Positions 48,047 to 56,763 of a DNA stretch of 64,000 bases are shown in pieces. Location: assembly GCF_030700285.1 (NCBI RefSeq), contig NZ_JAUYZJ010000028.1:1-64000 (forward strand), given 5' to 3'. The DNA comes from Methylobacterium sp. NEAU K. Its GTDB lineage: Bacteria > Pseudomonadota > Alphaproteobacteria > Rhizobiales > Beijerinckiaceae. Made by a program: the position numbers and the translations under genes. A model generated the notes under the pieces. That model was not told the origin of the DNA and ran no database searches. It was given only the letters and a program-made list of their open reading frames with translations. The stretch's first letter is position 1. Every line of letters starts with the position of its first letter.

Positions 48047-48916
48047 ATGCCCGAGATCCGAGACTGCCCCGCCCCCGATCCGAACCCGGGCGGGCCGACC
48101 CGCTACCGGGTGCCGGCCGGCGCGGTGGACACCCACGCCCACGTGATCGGCCTGCCGCCGGCCTATCCGCTCGTGCCGGATCGCAGCTACACGCCCCCGG
48201 CCGCGCCGGCGGAACGGTATCTCGCGATGCTCGACGGGACCGGCATGGCCAACGGCGTGCTGGTCCAGGTCAGCGTCCACGGCACCGACAACCGGCTGAT
48301 GGTGGAGACGCTCCGCGCCAACCGGGCGCGCCTGCGCGGCATCGCGGTGATTCCGCTGGGCCTGCCCGACCGGGAACTGGCCGCCCTGAAGGAGGCCGGG
48401 GTGGTGGGCCTGCGCCTCAACGTGCTGTTCGGCGGCGGCGTCGGGCTCGACCAGGTCGAGGCCTACGCGGCGCTCGCCCGGGAGATGGGCTGGCACCTGC
48501 AGTTCCTGCTCGACGCCCGGGACCTGCCGCCGATCACCGGCCGCCTGTCGCGCTTGGCCGTACCGCTCGTGTTCGACCATATGGGCCACATGCCGGCCTC
48601 GGCGGGCCTCGACCATCCGGGATTCCAGGCGCTGCTCGGCCTCGTGCGCGACGGCCACTGGGTGAAGCTGTCGGGCGCCTTCCGGGATTCCGTGGCCGGC
48701 CCGCCCTACGCCGACACGATCCCGTTCGCCCGCGCTCTGAACGAGGTTGCGCCCGAGCGCTGCCTCTGGGGCTCGGACTGGCCGCACGTGGCCGCCTGGG
48801 ACGGGCCGCCGCGGCTCTCCGCGCTGCTCGACCTGATGGCCGATTGGGTGCCGGATGCGGAACGGCGCCGGCAGCTCTTCGTCGACAATCCGCGCCGGCT
48901 CTACGGTTTCGTTTAG
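48047..48916 (+). CDS. amidohydrolase-2 family metal-dependent hydrolase (PDC lactonase-like)
   Basis: A 289-residue TIM-barrel hydrolase. The metal motif DTHAHV is at residues 28-33, with LRLNVLFGGG, VFDHMGHMPAS, WVKLSGAFR and the C-terminal GSDWPH carrying the catalytic Asp. This resembles 2-pyrone-4,6-dicarboxylate lactonase (LigI) and other PF04909 enzymes, so the substrate may be a lactone or dicarboxylate from aromatic breakdown. It forms an operon with the MFS gene upstream. Confidence 0.87.
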   Translation: MPEIRDCPAPDPNPGGPTRYRVPAGAVDTHAHVIGLPPAYPLVPDRSYTPPAAPAERYLAMLDGTGMANGVLVQVSVHGTDNRLMVETLRANRARLRGIAVIPLGLPDRELAALKEAGVVGLRLNVLFGGGVGLDQVEAYAALAREMGWHLQFLLDARDLPPITGRLSRLAVPLVFDHMGHMPASAGLDHPGFQALLGLVRDGHWVKLSGAFRDSVAGPPYADTIPFARALNEVAPERCLWGSDWPHVAAWDGPPRLSALLDLMADWVPDAERRRQLFVDNPRRLYGFV

Positions 48917-48994
48917 GGCGCGGCCGGGCGTTTTCCGCTCGAATCGCTCGGCCGATCTTCCGCGCCGCCGCGCGTCCTGCGACCGGAAGCCGTA

Positions 48995-49195
48995 TCAGAC
49001 CCGCCGGTCGACGCTCTGGCCCTGACCCGCGGGCGCCGGCGGCCCGGCATTGGCCGCGCCCTGGGCGGCGCTATCCGCCACGAGACCGGCCACGGCCTTC
49101 TCGGCCGCGATCTGCTGCCGCGCCACGGCGGTGCCGATCTGCTGGTTCTGGGACGACCCCAGCATCTGGACGGCGGTCGCTGCGAGAGAGGTCAT
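48995..49195 (-). CDS. small YjfB-like protein
   Basis: A 66-residue protein, MTSLAATAVQMLGSSQNQQI at the start, then an amphipathic helix and a Pro/Gly-rich tail GPPAPAGQGQSVDRRV. It resembles the short YjfB putative motility family, which begins with the same Ser/Leu/Gln-rich pattern. The function is not established. GAGAGAGGTC precedes the ATG. Confidence 0.6.
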   Translation of the reverse strand: MTSLAATAVQMLGSSQNQQIGTAVARQQIAAEKAVAGLVADSAAQGAANAGPPAPAGQGQSVDRRV

Positions 49196-49270
49196 TCACA
49201 CGGGATAGCAGGCGGCCCCTGAATCCGGCGTTACCCGGATCTGTCGCCTTTGACCGGACAGAGCAGCGTC

Positions 49271-49831
49271 CTAAAAGCTCGGCGGCGTGCAGGCGCTCAC
49301 CACCTCGCAGGGATTCGGGCCGACGCAGCGGAAGCGGTGCGGGCGGCGACTGTCGAAGCTGTAGGCGTCGCCGGGGCCAAGGATGCGCCGCTCCTCGCCG
49401 ACCGTGACCTCCAGGCGTCCGCTCAAGACGATGCCGCCCTCCTCGCCCTCGTGGGAGAGCGGCACGCGGCCGGTATCGGCGCCGGGTTCGTAGCGTTCCT
49501 TCAGGAGCTGGAGCTTGCGTCCGAACAGGCTGTCGCCGACCTGCAGGAACGAGATCGCGCCCTTGGCCGACTTGCGGCCGATCTCGGTCAGCTCATGAGC
49601 GGCGAAGAACGCCTTGCGCTCGGGTTCCGGCTCCAGGGCGAAGAACTCGGCCATGCCGATCGGAACCCCGTCGAGGATGCGCTTCAGGGCGCCCACCGAC
49701 GGGTTCACCCGGTTCGCCTCGATCAGCGAGATCGCCGAGTTGGTCACCCCGGCCCGCTTGGCGAGCGACCGCTGAGACAGGCCGTGGCGGGCGCGCACGA
49801 AGCGCAGCCGCGCGCCGACATCGATGCTCAT
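49271..49831 (-). CDS. XRE-cupin transcriptional regulator (PuuR-like)
   Basis: A 186-residue regulator with an N-terminal helix-turn-helix (about 6-60; LRFVRARHGLSQRSLAKRAG, then TNSAISLIEANRVNPSVGAL) and a C-terminal cupin that senses a small ligand (about 115-182; GIVLSGRLEVTVGEE, GDAYSFDSRRPHRF). This architecture is that of PuuR, which represses putrescine breakdown. It is divergent from an omega-aminotransferase gene, the likely target. Confidence 0.9.
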   Translation of the reverse strand: MSIDVGARLRFVRARHGLSQRSLAKRAGVTNSAISLIEANRVNPSVGALKRILDGVPIGMAEFFALEPEPERKAFFAAHELTEIGRKSAKGAISFLQVGDSLFGRKLQLLKERYEPGADTGRVPLSHEGEEGGIVLSGRLEVTVGEERRILGPGDAYSFDSRRPHRFRCVGPNPCEVVSACTPPSF

Positions 49832-49860
49832 CCGCCCCGGCCCCGTTTCAGGTGTTGAGG

Positions 49861-49898
49861 ATCCTGCAACGGTGCCGCCCGCGGCCCCGATTCTGCAA
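49861..49898. promoter_or_regulatory. candidate regulator-binding direct repeat
   Basis: ATCCTGCAA at 49861-49869 and ATTCTGCAA at 49890-49898, 29 bases apart, lie in the 156-base divergent region between the XRE-cupin regulator and the aminotransferase. They differ at one base. Direct evidence for binding is absent. Confidence 0.3.
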
Positions 49899-49987
49899 GG
49901 GCTTGGGGGCGATCAGAAAAGGACTTGTTGCCCGATCGCCGAAGGTGTCCCCTGGCGATCGTCGCCCGCCCGCCGGAGAGCCGCCCC

Positions 49988-51322
49988 ATGACCGATCATC
50001 CCTTGCGCAACGCGCAGTCCCTCGACGCCTTCTGGATGCCGTTCACGGCCAACCGGCAGTTCAAGGCGGCGCCGCGGATGCTCGTGGCCGCGGAGGGCAT
50101 GCACTACACCGCCGACGACGGCCGCACGGTCCTCGACGGCACCGCCGGCCTCTGGTGCGTCAATGCCGGCCATGGGCGCCGGGGGATCGCCGCCGCGGTG
50201 GAGCGCCAGCTCGCGACGCTCGACTTCGCCCCGACCTTTCAGATGGGCCACCCGATCGCCTTCGAGTTCGCCGAGCGGCTCGCCGAGATCGCGCCGGGCG
50301 GGCCGGCCGCCGGCCTCGACCGGGTGTTCTTCACCGGCTCCGGCTCGGAATCGGTCGACACGGCGCTCAAGATCGCGCTCGCCTACCAGCGGGCGATCGG
50401 GCAGGGCACCCGCACCCGGCTGATCGGCCGCGAGCGCGGCTATCACGGCGTCGGCTTCGGCGGCATCTCGGTGGGCGGCATCGTCTCGAACCGGCGGGTC
50501 TTCCCGCAGCTCCCGGGCACCGACCACCTGCGCCACACCCACGACCTCGCCCGCAACGCCTTCACGAAGGGCCAGCCCGAGCACGGGGCGGACCTCGCCG
50601 ACGACCTGGAGCGGCTGGTGGCGCTCCACGGGCCCGAGACCATCGCGGCCTGCATCGTCGAGCCGGTGGCGGGCTCCACCGGCGTTCTGGTCCCGCCGAA
50701 GGGCTATCTCCAGCGCCTGCGCGAGATCTGCACGCGGCACGGTATCCTGCTGATCTTCGACGAGGTCATATCCGGCTTCGGCCGCCTCGGCGCCCCCTTC
50801 GCGACGGATTATTTCGGGGTCGTGCCGGACCTCGTCAGCACCGCCAAGGGCCTGACCAACGGCACGGTGCCGATGGGTGCCGTGTTCGCGAGCCGGACCG
50901 TGCACGACGCGCTGATGAACGGCCCGGACGGGATCGAGCTGTTCCACGGCTACACCTATTCCGGTCACCCGGTCGCCTGCGCGGCCGGGCTCGCGACCCT
51001 CGACATCTACCGGGAGGAGGGGCTGCTGACCCGCGCCGCCGCGGTCGCCGACGATTGGGCGGCGGCGATGCACGACCTGCGCGGCCGCAAGAACGTCATC
51101 GACATCCGCACCATCGGGCTGATCGCCGGCATCGAGCTGGCGCCGCGGCCCGAGGCGCCCGGCAGGCGCGCCTACGAGGCGTTCGTGGACTGCTTCGCGC
51201 GCGGCCTGCTGATCCGCGTCACCGGCGACATCATCGCGCTCTCGCCGCCGCTGATCATCGAGCGCGGCCAGATCGGCGAGATCGTGGAGGTTCTGGGGGC
51301 GGCGATCGACCGGGTCGCGTGA
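49988..51322 (+). CDS. omega-amino acid--pyruvate aminotransferase (class III)
   Basis: PLP enzyme of 444 residues that moves the amino group of an omega-amino acid or amine, such as beta-alanine, to pyruvate. It starts LDAFWMPFTANRQFKAAPR, a hallmark of the beta-alanine:pyruvate group, with GLWCVNAGHG, FTGSGSESVDTALKIA for phosphate binding, ERGYHGVGFGG, LLIFDEVISGFGR and Lys287 in STAKGLTNG forming the Schiff base. ATG at 49988 is chosen because the 21 preceding in-frame codons lack homology. It is regulated perhaps by the divergent PuuR-like protein. Confidence 0.93.
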   Translation: MTDHPLRNAQSLDAFWMPFTANRQFKAAPRMLVAAEGMHYTADDGRTVLDGTAGLWCVNAGHGRRGIAAAVERQLATLDFAPTFQMGHPIAFEFAERLAEIAPGGPAAGLDRVFFTGSGSESVDTALKIALAYQRAIGQGTRTRLIGRERGYHGVGFGGISVGGIVSNRRVFPQLPGTDHLRHTHDLARNAFTKGQPEHGADLADDLERLVALHGPETIAACIVEPVAGSTGVLVPPKGYLQRLREICTRHGILLIFDEVISGFGRLGAPFATDYFGVVPDLVSTAKGLTNGTVPMGAVFASRTVHDALMNGPDGIELFHGYTYSGHPVACAAGLATLDIYREEGLLTRAAAVADDWAAAMHDLRGRKNVIDIRTIGLIAGIELAPRPEAPGRRAYEAFVDCFARGLLIRVTGDIIALSPPLIIERGQIGEIVEVLGAAIDRVA

Positions 51323-51423
51323 GCTTCGCGCAGGCGCCCTCCGGCGCCGCGCACCCTTGAAGCGGGGGCGTGCCCGCCGCATCTGCCCCGGTTCCGGCGA
51401 TGGGCCGGGTGCAAGGGTACTTC

Positions 51424-52485
51424 ATGTCGAACACCGCCTTGATCGTCGGCGCCAGCGGGATCGTCGGCAGTGCCACTTCGGCGCTGCTCGCCGGCGCGGG
51501 CTGGCGGGTCGCCGGCCTCGCCCGCAAGCCGGTGGCGCAGGCGGGGGTCGAGGCGGTGGTGGCCGACCTGCAGGACCCGGCCTCCCTGGAGCGGGCGCTG
51601 GCCGGCCTCGCGCCGACCCACGTGTTCCTCGCGACCTGGCAGCGGCGCCCCACCGAGGCGGAGATGATCCGCGTCAACCGGGCGATGGTCGAGAACCTGC
51701 TCGACGCCCTGCGGCCGAAGGGCAGCGTGCGCCACGTCGCCCTGGTGACGGGGCTGAAGCACTATCTCGGGCCCTTCGAGGCCTACGGCCAAGGCAGCCT
51801 GCCGCAGACGCCGTTCCGCGAGGATCAGGGCCGGCTCGACATCGAGAATTTCTACTACGCCCAGGAGGACGCGGTCTTTGCCGCGAGCGCCCGCGACGGC
51901 TTCACCTGGAGCGTGCACCGTCCGCACACGATCATCGGCAAGGCGGTGGGCAACGCCATGAACATGGGCACGACGCTGGCCTGCTACGCGACCCTGTGCC
52001 GGGAGCTGAAGCGCCCTTTCACCTTCCCGGGCTCGGCCATGCAGTGGAACGGGCTCACCGACATGACCGACGCGCGGCTCCTGGCGCGCCACCTGCTCTG
52101 GGCCTCTACGGAGCCGAAGGCCGCGAACGAGGCGTTCAACGTGGTCGACGGCGACGTCTTCCGCTGGAGCTGGATGTGGGGCCGGATCGCCGATTGGTTC
52201 GGGATCGAGGCGGTGCCGTTCGACGGCACAGTCCGGCCGCTGGAGGCGCGGATGGCGCAGGACGGGCCGGCCTGGGCCGCCATCGTCGCGCGCCACGGCC
52301 TGGCCGAGCCGGACCTCGAAAAACTCGCCTCGCCCTGGCACACGGATGCCGATCTCGGCCGCCCGATCGAGGTCGTCACCGACATGAGCAAGAGCCGGCG
52401 CCTCGGCTTTACGGCCTACCAGCCCACCGACGACGCGTTCTTCGACCTCTTCAGCCAGCTCCGCGCGGACCGGCTGATTCCCTGA
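51424..52485 (+). CDS. PRISE-type SDR reductase (progesterone 5-beta-reductase/iridoid synthase-like)
   Basis: A 353-residue reductase with an N-terminal NADPH motif VGASGIVGSA (about 8-17). It lacks the usual SDR YxxxK and instead has TGLKHYLGPFEAYG with the catalytic Lys and NFYYAQEDAVF with the catalytic Tyr, the arrangement of PRISE enzymes (SDR75E) known from plant progesterone 5-beta-reductases and found in bacteria. It probably reduces an activated enone. The ATG at 51424 starts the fold; an earlier start adds 18 non-homologous residues. Confidence 0.87.
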   Translation: MSNTALIVGASGIVGSATSALLAGAGWRVAGLARKPVAQAGVEAVVADLQDPASLERALAGLAPTHVFLATWQRRPTEAEMIRVNRAMVENLLDALRPKGSVRHVALVTGLKHYLGPFEAYGQGSLPQTPFREDQGRLDIENFYYAQEDAVFAASARDGFTWSVHRPHTIIGKAVGNAMNMGTTLACYATLCRELKRPFTFPGSAMQWNGLTDMTDARLLARHLLWASTEPKAANEAFNVVDGDVFRWSWMWGRIADWFGIEAVPFDGTVRPLEARMAQDGPAWAAIVARHGLAEPDLEKLASPWHTDADLGRPIEVVTDMSKSRRLGFTAYQPTDDAFFDLFSQLRADRLIP

Positions 52486-52628
52486 CGGTCAGGCTGTCGT
52501 CGCGTCGCACAGGCTCGAAGGAACGTCCGGTCCGGCGATGACACGCGTCGTTCCCGACGCGGGGAGGGGACGCGGGCGCGTCCGGCCATCGCCTGCATCC
52601 GTCAAGGATATGTGAAACCGTCGCCCCC

Positions 52629-53918
52629 TCAGCCGGTCCGCCGCTCGGTGCCGCACCATTCGGCCACGAACAACGCCATCGCGGTGGTGCAGCGCTTCAC
52701 CGAGGCGAGGCTGACGCGCTCGTCGAAGCCGTGGATGCCTTCGGCGGTCGGGCCGTAGCACAGGGCCGGGATTCGGTCGTAGAGGGCGTGCACCCGCGTA
52801 TCGAGGTAGCAGGGCGACATGAAGCTCTCGAGCGGTGCGCCGATCGCCCGCTCGTGCGCGCGGCCGAGCACGGCCTCGGCCTCCGAGCCCGCCTCCAGCA
52901 CGTAGCCCTCGACGAAGAAGCCGTTGAAGGTCACGCAGGGGGGGCTGTTGGCCAGGAACGGATCGGTGCGGGCGAAGTCGGCGACAGCGGCCTCGATCTC
53001 GGCCGCGGCGCGCGCCGCCGGCACGCCCGGATAGATCGCGACCCGGCAGTCGATCCGGCACCAGGCCGGGACCGAGGAGGCCCAGTCGCCGCCCTCGATC
53101 CGGCCGATGTTGAGGTTGATCGGGTGGTCGTCCGCCTCGAAATGCCGGTGCCTATCCTTCTGCGCGTTCCAGCGCGCCTCGAGGTCGCGCAGCGCGCCGA
53201 TCACCCGGTAGGTGGCATCGATCGCGTTGGCGCCAGCTCCCATCTCGCGCACGTGGACGGGCACGCCCCGAACCTCCACGGTGAACCACAGCACGCCGGT
53301 ATTGGCACGCACGAGCTTCTCGTCCTCGGGCTCCGGAATCAGAACGGCGTCGGCCCGGTAGCCGCGCAGGTGCGCCGCGAGCGCGCCGTTGCCGGTGGAT
53401 TCCTCCTCGACCACGGACTGGATCGTCACCGAGGCCGCCGGCTGTAGGCCGAGGCGGGAGAGGGCGTCGAGGGCGAACAGGTTGGCCGCGTGACCGGCCT
53501 TCATGTCGCCGGCCCCGCGGCCGTAGAGCCAGTCGCCCGCGATCACCGGATCGAAGGGCGGGTGCGTCCACAGGTCGAGGGGGCCGGCCGGCACCACGTC
53601 GACATGGGCCTGGAGGATCAGCGAGCGCCCGGTCTCGGTGGCGGGCCGGTGGTGGCAGACGACGATCGGCGCGTCCGAGTGGCGTTCGTCGATCTTCGAG
53701 CCGCCGGGATGGGCCGCGATGGCGGCGCGATCCATGGCGAAGCGCTCGGTGGCGTAGCCCCGGGCCCGGAACGCGCCGAACACGTAATCCTGGCAGGCCT
53801 GCTCCGCGCCCCGGAGCGAGGCGAACCGGACCAGGGCCTGCGTGTGCGCGACCTGGTCGGAAAAACCCTCCGCCACGGAGGCTTCGATCTCGGCGGCGAG
53901 GACGGGGTCGAGGGCCAT
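52629..53918 (-). CDS. M20 family metallopeptidase/deacylase (ArgE/DapE-like)
   Basis: Zinc-dependent amidohydrolase of 429 residues. The metal ligands lie in LILQAHVDVVP, YGRGAGDMKAGHAAN, SVVEEESTGNGA (with the catalytic Glu pair) and IPEPEDEKLV. A typical dimerisation domain sits in the middle (about 205-320) and YGPTAEGIHGFDERV at the C-terminus. Candidates are N-acyl amino acid deacylases, ArgE or DapE; this is a catabolic paralogue and not obviously a biosynthetic gene. It stands alone. Confidence 0.88.
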   Translation of the reverse strand: MALDPVLAAEIEASVAEGFSDQVAHTQALVRFASLRGAEQACQDYVFGAFRARGYATERFAMDRAAIAAHPGGSKIDERHSDAPIVVCHHRPATETGRSLILQAHVDVVPAGPLDLWTHPPFDPVIAGDWLYGRGAGDMKAGHAANLFALDALSRLGLQPAASVTIQSVVEEESTGNGALAAHLRGYRADAVLIPEPEDEKLVRANTGVLWFTVEVRGVPVHVREMGAGANAIDATYRVIGALRDLEARWNAQKDRHRHFEADDHPINLNIGRIEGGDWASSVPAWCRIDCRVAIYPGVPAARAAAEIEAAVADFARTDPFLANSPPCVTFNGFFVEGYVLEAGSEAEAVLGRAHERAIGAPLESFMSPCYLDTRVHALYDRIPALCYGPTAEGIHGFDERVSLASVKRCTTAMALFVAEWCGTERRTG

Positions 53919-54021
53919 GGGATCTCCGGTCAGGTCTGGGTCGGGAGGAGGCGCCCGGTGTCAGGCGGGTGTCAACGGGCGCAGGTCGACCGGCGCACCA
54001 TCCGTGCCGAAGCGGGTCCCG

Positions 54022-54906
54022 TCACGCCGAAAAGGCCGTCCGGATCTGCTCGGCGAAGCACGCGAAGGCGACGGTCGGCACGCTGTCGCCGCGATGGACC
54101 AGCAGGGTCTGGACGTGCCCGGCCCCCTCGGGCAGCGCGTGGACCGAAAGGCGGCCGGCGCTCCGGGCGGGCTCGGCCACGATCCGCGGGAGCAGGGTCA
54201 CGCCCATCACGGCCGCCACGCAGCCGATGATGCCGTCCAGCGTCCCGAACTCCATGCGGCGCACGTGCACGAGCCCCTGCCGGGCCAGGAAATCCTCCAG
54301 GCGCCGGCGATAGGAGCAGCCGGCGCGGAACACGAGCACCTTCGCCTCCCGGGCGCGCGACAGCCCGTCGAGCAGCGCCTCCAGGCTGGCGATGGCGGGA
54401 TGCGCCGCCAGAATCAGCTCCTCGGTGAGCACCGGGAGCGCCACGAGCCCCGCCTGCGCCACCGGCCCGGCCACGAAGGCGCCCTCCAGCGACCGATCGA
54501 GGACACGGCCGATCAGCCATTCCGTCGGCCCGGTCTCCAGCGCGATATCGACCTCCGGATGCCGGTTGGCGAAAGCGGCGAGCGGACCGGGCAGGCGGAG
54601 GGCGGCCGTCGTCTCCATGGCGCCGATCCGCAGCGGCCCGCGGGGCTCCCCCTCGGCCAGGACGGCGTGCTGCGCCTCCGTGAGCAGAAGCCCGACCTGG
54701 AGCGCGTAGGGCAGGAGGCGCTCCCCGGCCTGGGTCAGTGTGACCCCGCGGCTGCCCCGGTAGAACAGCGGCACCCGCATGGCCCGCTCCAGGGCACGGA
54801 TCCGGGCCGTGACGTTCGACTGGACGGTGTTGAGCCGCGCCGCCGCCCGCCCGATCCCGCCGGTCTCGGCCACGGCCGCGAAGAACATCAGGTCGACGCT
54901 GTTCAT
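54022..54906 (-). CDS. LysR-family transcriptional regulator
   Basis: A 294-residue LTTR with an N-terminal HTH (about 3-62; MFFAAVAETGGIGRAAARLN, then TVQSNVTARIRALERAM) and an effector domain from about residue 90 (GPLRIGAMETTAALRLP). It is divergent from the nitronate monooxygenase-like gene at 55027, with a palindrome of T-N11-A type between them, the standard LysR arrangement for control of a neighbour. Confidence 0.92.
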   Translation of the reverse strand: MNSVDLMFFAAVAETGGIGRAAARLNTVQSNVTARIRALERAMRVPLFYRGSRGVTLTQAGERLLPYALQVGLLLTEAQHAVLAEGEPRGPLRIGAMETTAALRLPGPLAAFANRHPEVDIALETGPTEWLIGRVLDRSLEGAFVAGPVAQAGLVALPVLTEELILAAHPAIASLEALLDGLSRAREAKVLVFRAGCSYRRRLEDFLARQGLVHVRRMEFGTLDGIIGCVAAVMGVTLLPRIVAEPARSAGRLSVHALPEGAGHVQTLLVHRGDSVPTVAFACFAEQIRTAFSA

Positions 54907-54927
54907 GCCATCTGCTTTCACGATGGC

Positions 54928-54942
54928 TTCCTTCTGAAGGAA
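54928..54942. promoter_or_regulatory. probable LysR binding site
   Basis: TTCCTTC-T-GAAGGAA, a perfect palindrome with 7-base arms, containing T-N11-A. It is 22 bases upstream of the lysR start and 85 bases upstream of the divergent gene. Confidence 0.6.
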
Positions 54943-55026
54943 TCGTTTTTCGCGCGTCAAGCGGGCCGCTACATCCTGGGCTATCTCGATCCATGCCCGC
55001 AGGGCGGGCGATCGCGCGGGGTGGCC

Positions 55027-56013
55027 ATGGCCTTGAGAACCAGACTGACCGAGGCCTTCGGCCTGCGACACCCGATCGTGCTGGCGCCGATGGATCCAGC
55101 CTCGGGGGGCGCCCTCGCGGCGGCGGTGAGCGCGGCCGGCGGGCTCGGGCTGATCGGCGGCGGGTACGGCGACCACGCTACGCTCGACCGCGAATTCGCC
55201 CTCGCGGGCAATCAGCGGGTCGGCTGCGGCTTCATCACCTGGTCGATGGCCCAGGACCCGTCCCTGCTCGACGCGGCGCTCGCCCGCACGCCCGCCGCCC
55301 TGATGCTGTCCTTCGCGGATCCCGCCCCCTTCGCCGACCGGATCCACGCCGCCGGCGTGCCGCTGATCTGCCAGGTGCACACCCTGGCCCATGCCAGGCG
55401 CGCCCTGGAGGTCGGCGCCGCGGTGGTGGTGGCGCAGGGCACGGAAGCCGGCGGCCACGGCCTGAGCGCGCGGGGCACGATGGCGTTCGTGCCGGCCGTG
55501 GCCGACCTGATCGCCCGCGAGCGGCCGGAGGCGCTGCTGCTCGCAGCCGGCGGCATCGCCGACGGGCGCGGCCTCGCCGCCGCCCTGGCGCTCGGGGCCG
55601 ACGGCGTCCTGATGGGCACGCGGTTCTGGGCCACCCGGGAGGCGCTGATCCACCCGGCCGCCAAGCAGCGGGTTCTGGCCGCCACCGGCGACGACACCGT
55701 GCGGACGCAGGTCTACGACATCGCCCGCCAGCGGGCTTGGCCGGCGCCCTATACCGGCCGGCTCCTGCGCAACGCCTTCATCGAAACCTGGCAGGGCCGC
55801 GAGGACGCCCTGCGCGCGGTGGCCGCCGAACGGCGGCGGGACGTGGAGGAGGCGGACGCGGCGGGCGACCACGACGTGGCCAACGTCACGGTCGGCGAGG
55901 CGGTGGGGCTGATCGACGACCTGCCGGCCGCCGGCGATCTGGTGGGGCGGATCGCCGAGGAGGCGCAAGCCTGCCTCCTGCGCACCGCCAGCCGGGTCGC
56001 GCCCACGCCCTGA
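55027..56013 (+). CDS. nitronate monooxygenase-like flavoprotein, second copy
   Basis: A 328-residue FMN-binding TIM-barrel protein related to the gene at 27895 but clearly distinct. It shows HPIVLAPMDPASGGALAAAV, GGGYGDH, QGTEAGGHGLSARG, LLAAGGIADGRGLAAALALG and GVLMGTRFWATREALIHPAAK. The 2-nitropropane dioxygenase family has nitronate monooxygenase and other activities. The ATG at 55027 is used; a GTG two codons earlier is an alternative. Control by the divergent LysR protein is likely. Confidence 0.87.
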   Translation: MALRTRLTEAFGLRHPIVLAPMDPASGGALAAAVSAAGGLGLIGGGYGDHATLDREFALAGNQRVGCGFITWSMAQDPSLLDAALARTPAALMLSFADPAPFADRIHAAGVPLICQVHTLAHARRALEVGAAVVVAQGTEAGGHGLSARGTMAFVPAVADLIARERPEALLLAAGGIADGRGLAAALALGADGVLMGTRFWATREALIHPAAKQRVLAATGDDTVRTQVYDIARQRAWPAPYTGRLLRNAFIETWQGREDALRAVAAERRRDVEEADAAGDHDVANVTVGEAVGLIDDLPAAGDLVGRIAEEAQACLLRTASRVAPTP

Positions 56014-56056
56014 CCGGCGCTCCGCGAAGCGTGACTACGCACCGGCAGGACCGCCC

Positions 56057-56081
56057 GGAACCTTGGCGTTGCCGAAGGTTT
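56057..56081 (+). promoter_or_regulatory. candidate EcfG-type stress promoter
   Basis: GGAAC at 56057-56061, 18 bases, then TT at 56080-56081, which fits the RpoE2/EcfG rule GGAAC-N18/19-TT. It lies about 45 bases upstream of the L,D-transpeptidase start. Confidence 0.4.
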
Positions 56082-56124
56082 AGCGTGTCGGAAAACCGTC
56101 GCCGTCCATCCGTCGAGGTCACAC

Positions 56125-56763
56125 ATGCGTGCCGGTCTGGTCTCGGTCCTGTCCGGGTTCCTCCTGTGGGTCGCGCTTCCGCAGGCGGCCACAGCGGACG
56201 TGCTCATCAGCGTCGACAAGACCTCCCAGCGGATGGAGGTCACGGTCGACGGGCGGCCCCGCTATTCCTGGCCGGTCTCCACCGGCGTCGCGAGCTACGA
56301 CACCCCGTCCGGCTCCTATCGGCCGTTCCGGATGGAGCGAACGCATTTCTCGAAGGAGTGGGACGACGCGCCCATGCCCTTCGCGATGTTCTTCACGAAC
56401 CAGGGTCACGCGATCCACGGCACCAACCACGTCCGCAGCCTCGGGCGCGCGGCCTCGCACGGCTGCGTGCGCCTGTCGGTGCGCAACGCCGCGACCCTGT
56501 TCAACCTCGTGAAGGCCGAGGGGATCGGCCGGACCCGGGTCGAGATCGAGGGCGAGGGCGCCCTGGTGGCGGATCGCGGCCAGCGCGGCCTCCGGGTCGC
56601 CCGGCACCGCAATCCCTACGCGCCCGACGACGCGTTCGCGGATGTCGACCAGATGGGCCGCAGCACGCTCCCGGCCACTTACCGCTCCGCCGCCCGCCCG
56701 GCCTACGCGCCGGTGACGGGCTATGGCTACCCGGCCGACACGGATGTGATGGACGGGTGGTAG
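56125..56763 (+). CDS. L,D-transpeptidase (YkuD domain)
   Basis: A 212-residue secreted enzyme that makes 3-3 cross-links in peptidoglycan or links proteins to it. The signal peptide is residues 1-24. The YkuD domain runs about 25-140 with HGTNH (His98) and ASHGCVRLS (catalytic Cys114). A tail of about 70 residues is Pro/Arg/Tyr-rich. A candidate stress promoter lies upstream. It is one of two YkuD-fold proteins in this window. Confidence 0.92.
   Translation: MRAGLVSVLSGFLLWVALPQAATADVLISVDKTSQRMEVTVDGRPRYSWPVSTGVASYDTPSGSYRPFRMERTHFSKEWDDAPMPFAMFFTNQGHAIHGTNHVRSLGRAASHGCVRLSVRNAATLFNLVKAEGIGRTRVEIEGEGALVADRGQRGLRVARHRNPYAPDDAFADVDQMGRSTLPATYRSAARPAYAPVTGYGYPADTDVMDGW

Noticed and set aside
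54022..55968. LysR frame extended to 648 residues
   Set aside because: The part beyond 54906 is antisense to the NMO-like gene; the LysR N-terminus begins at 54906.
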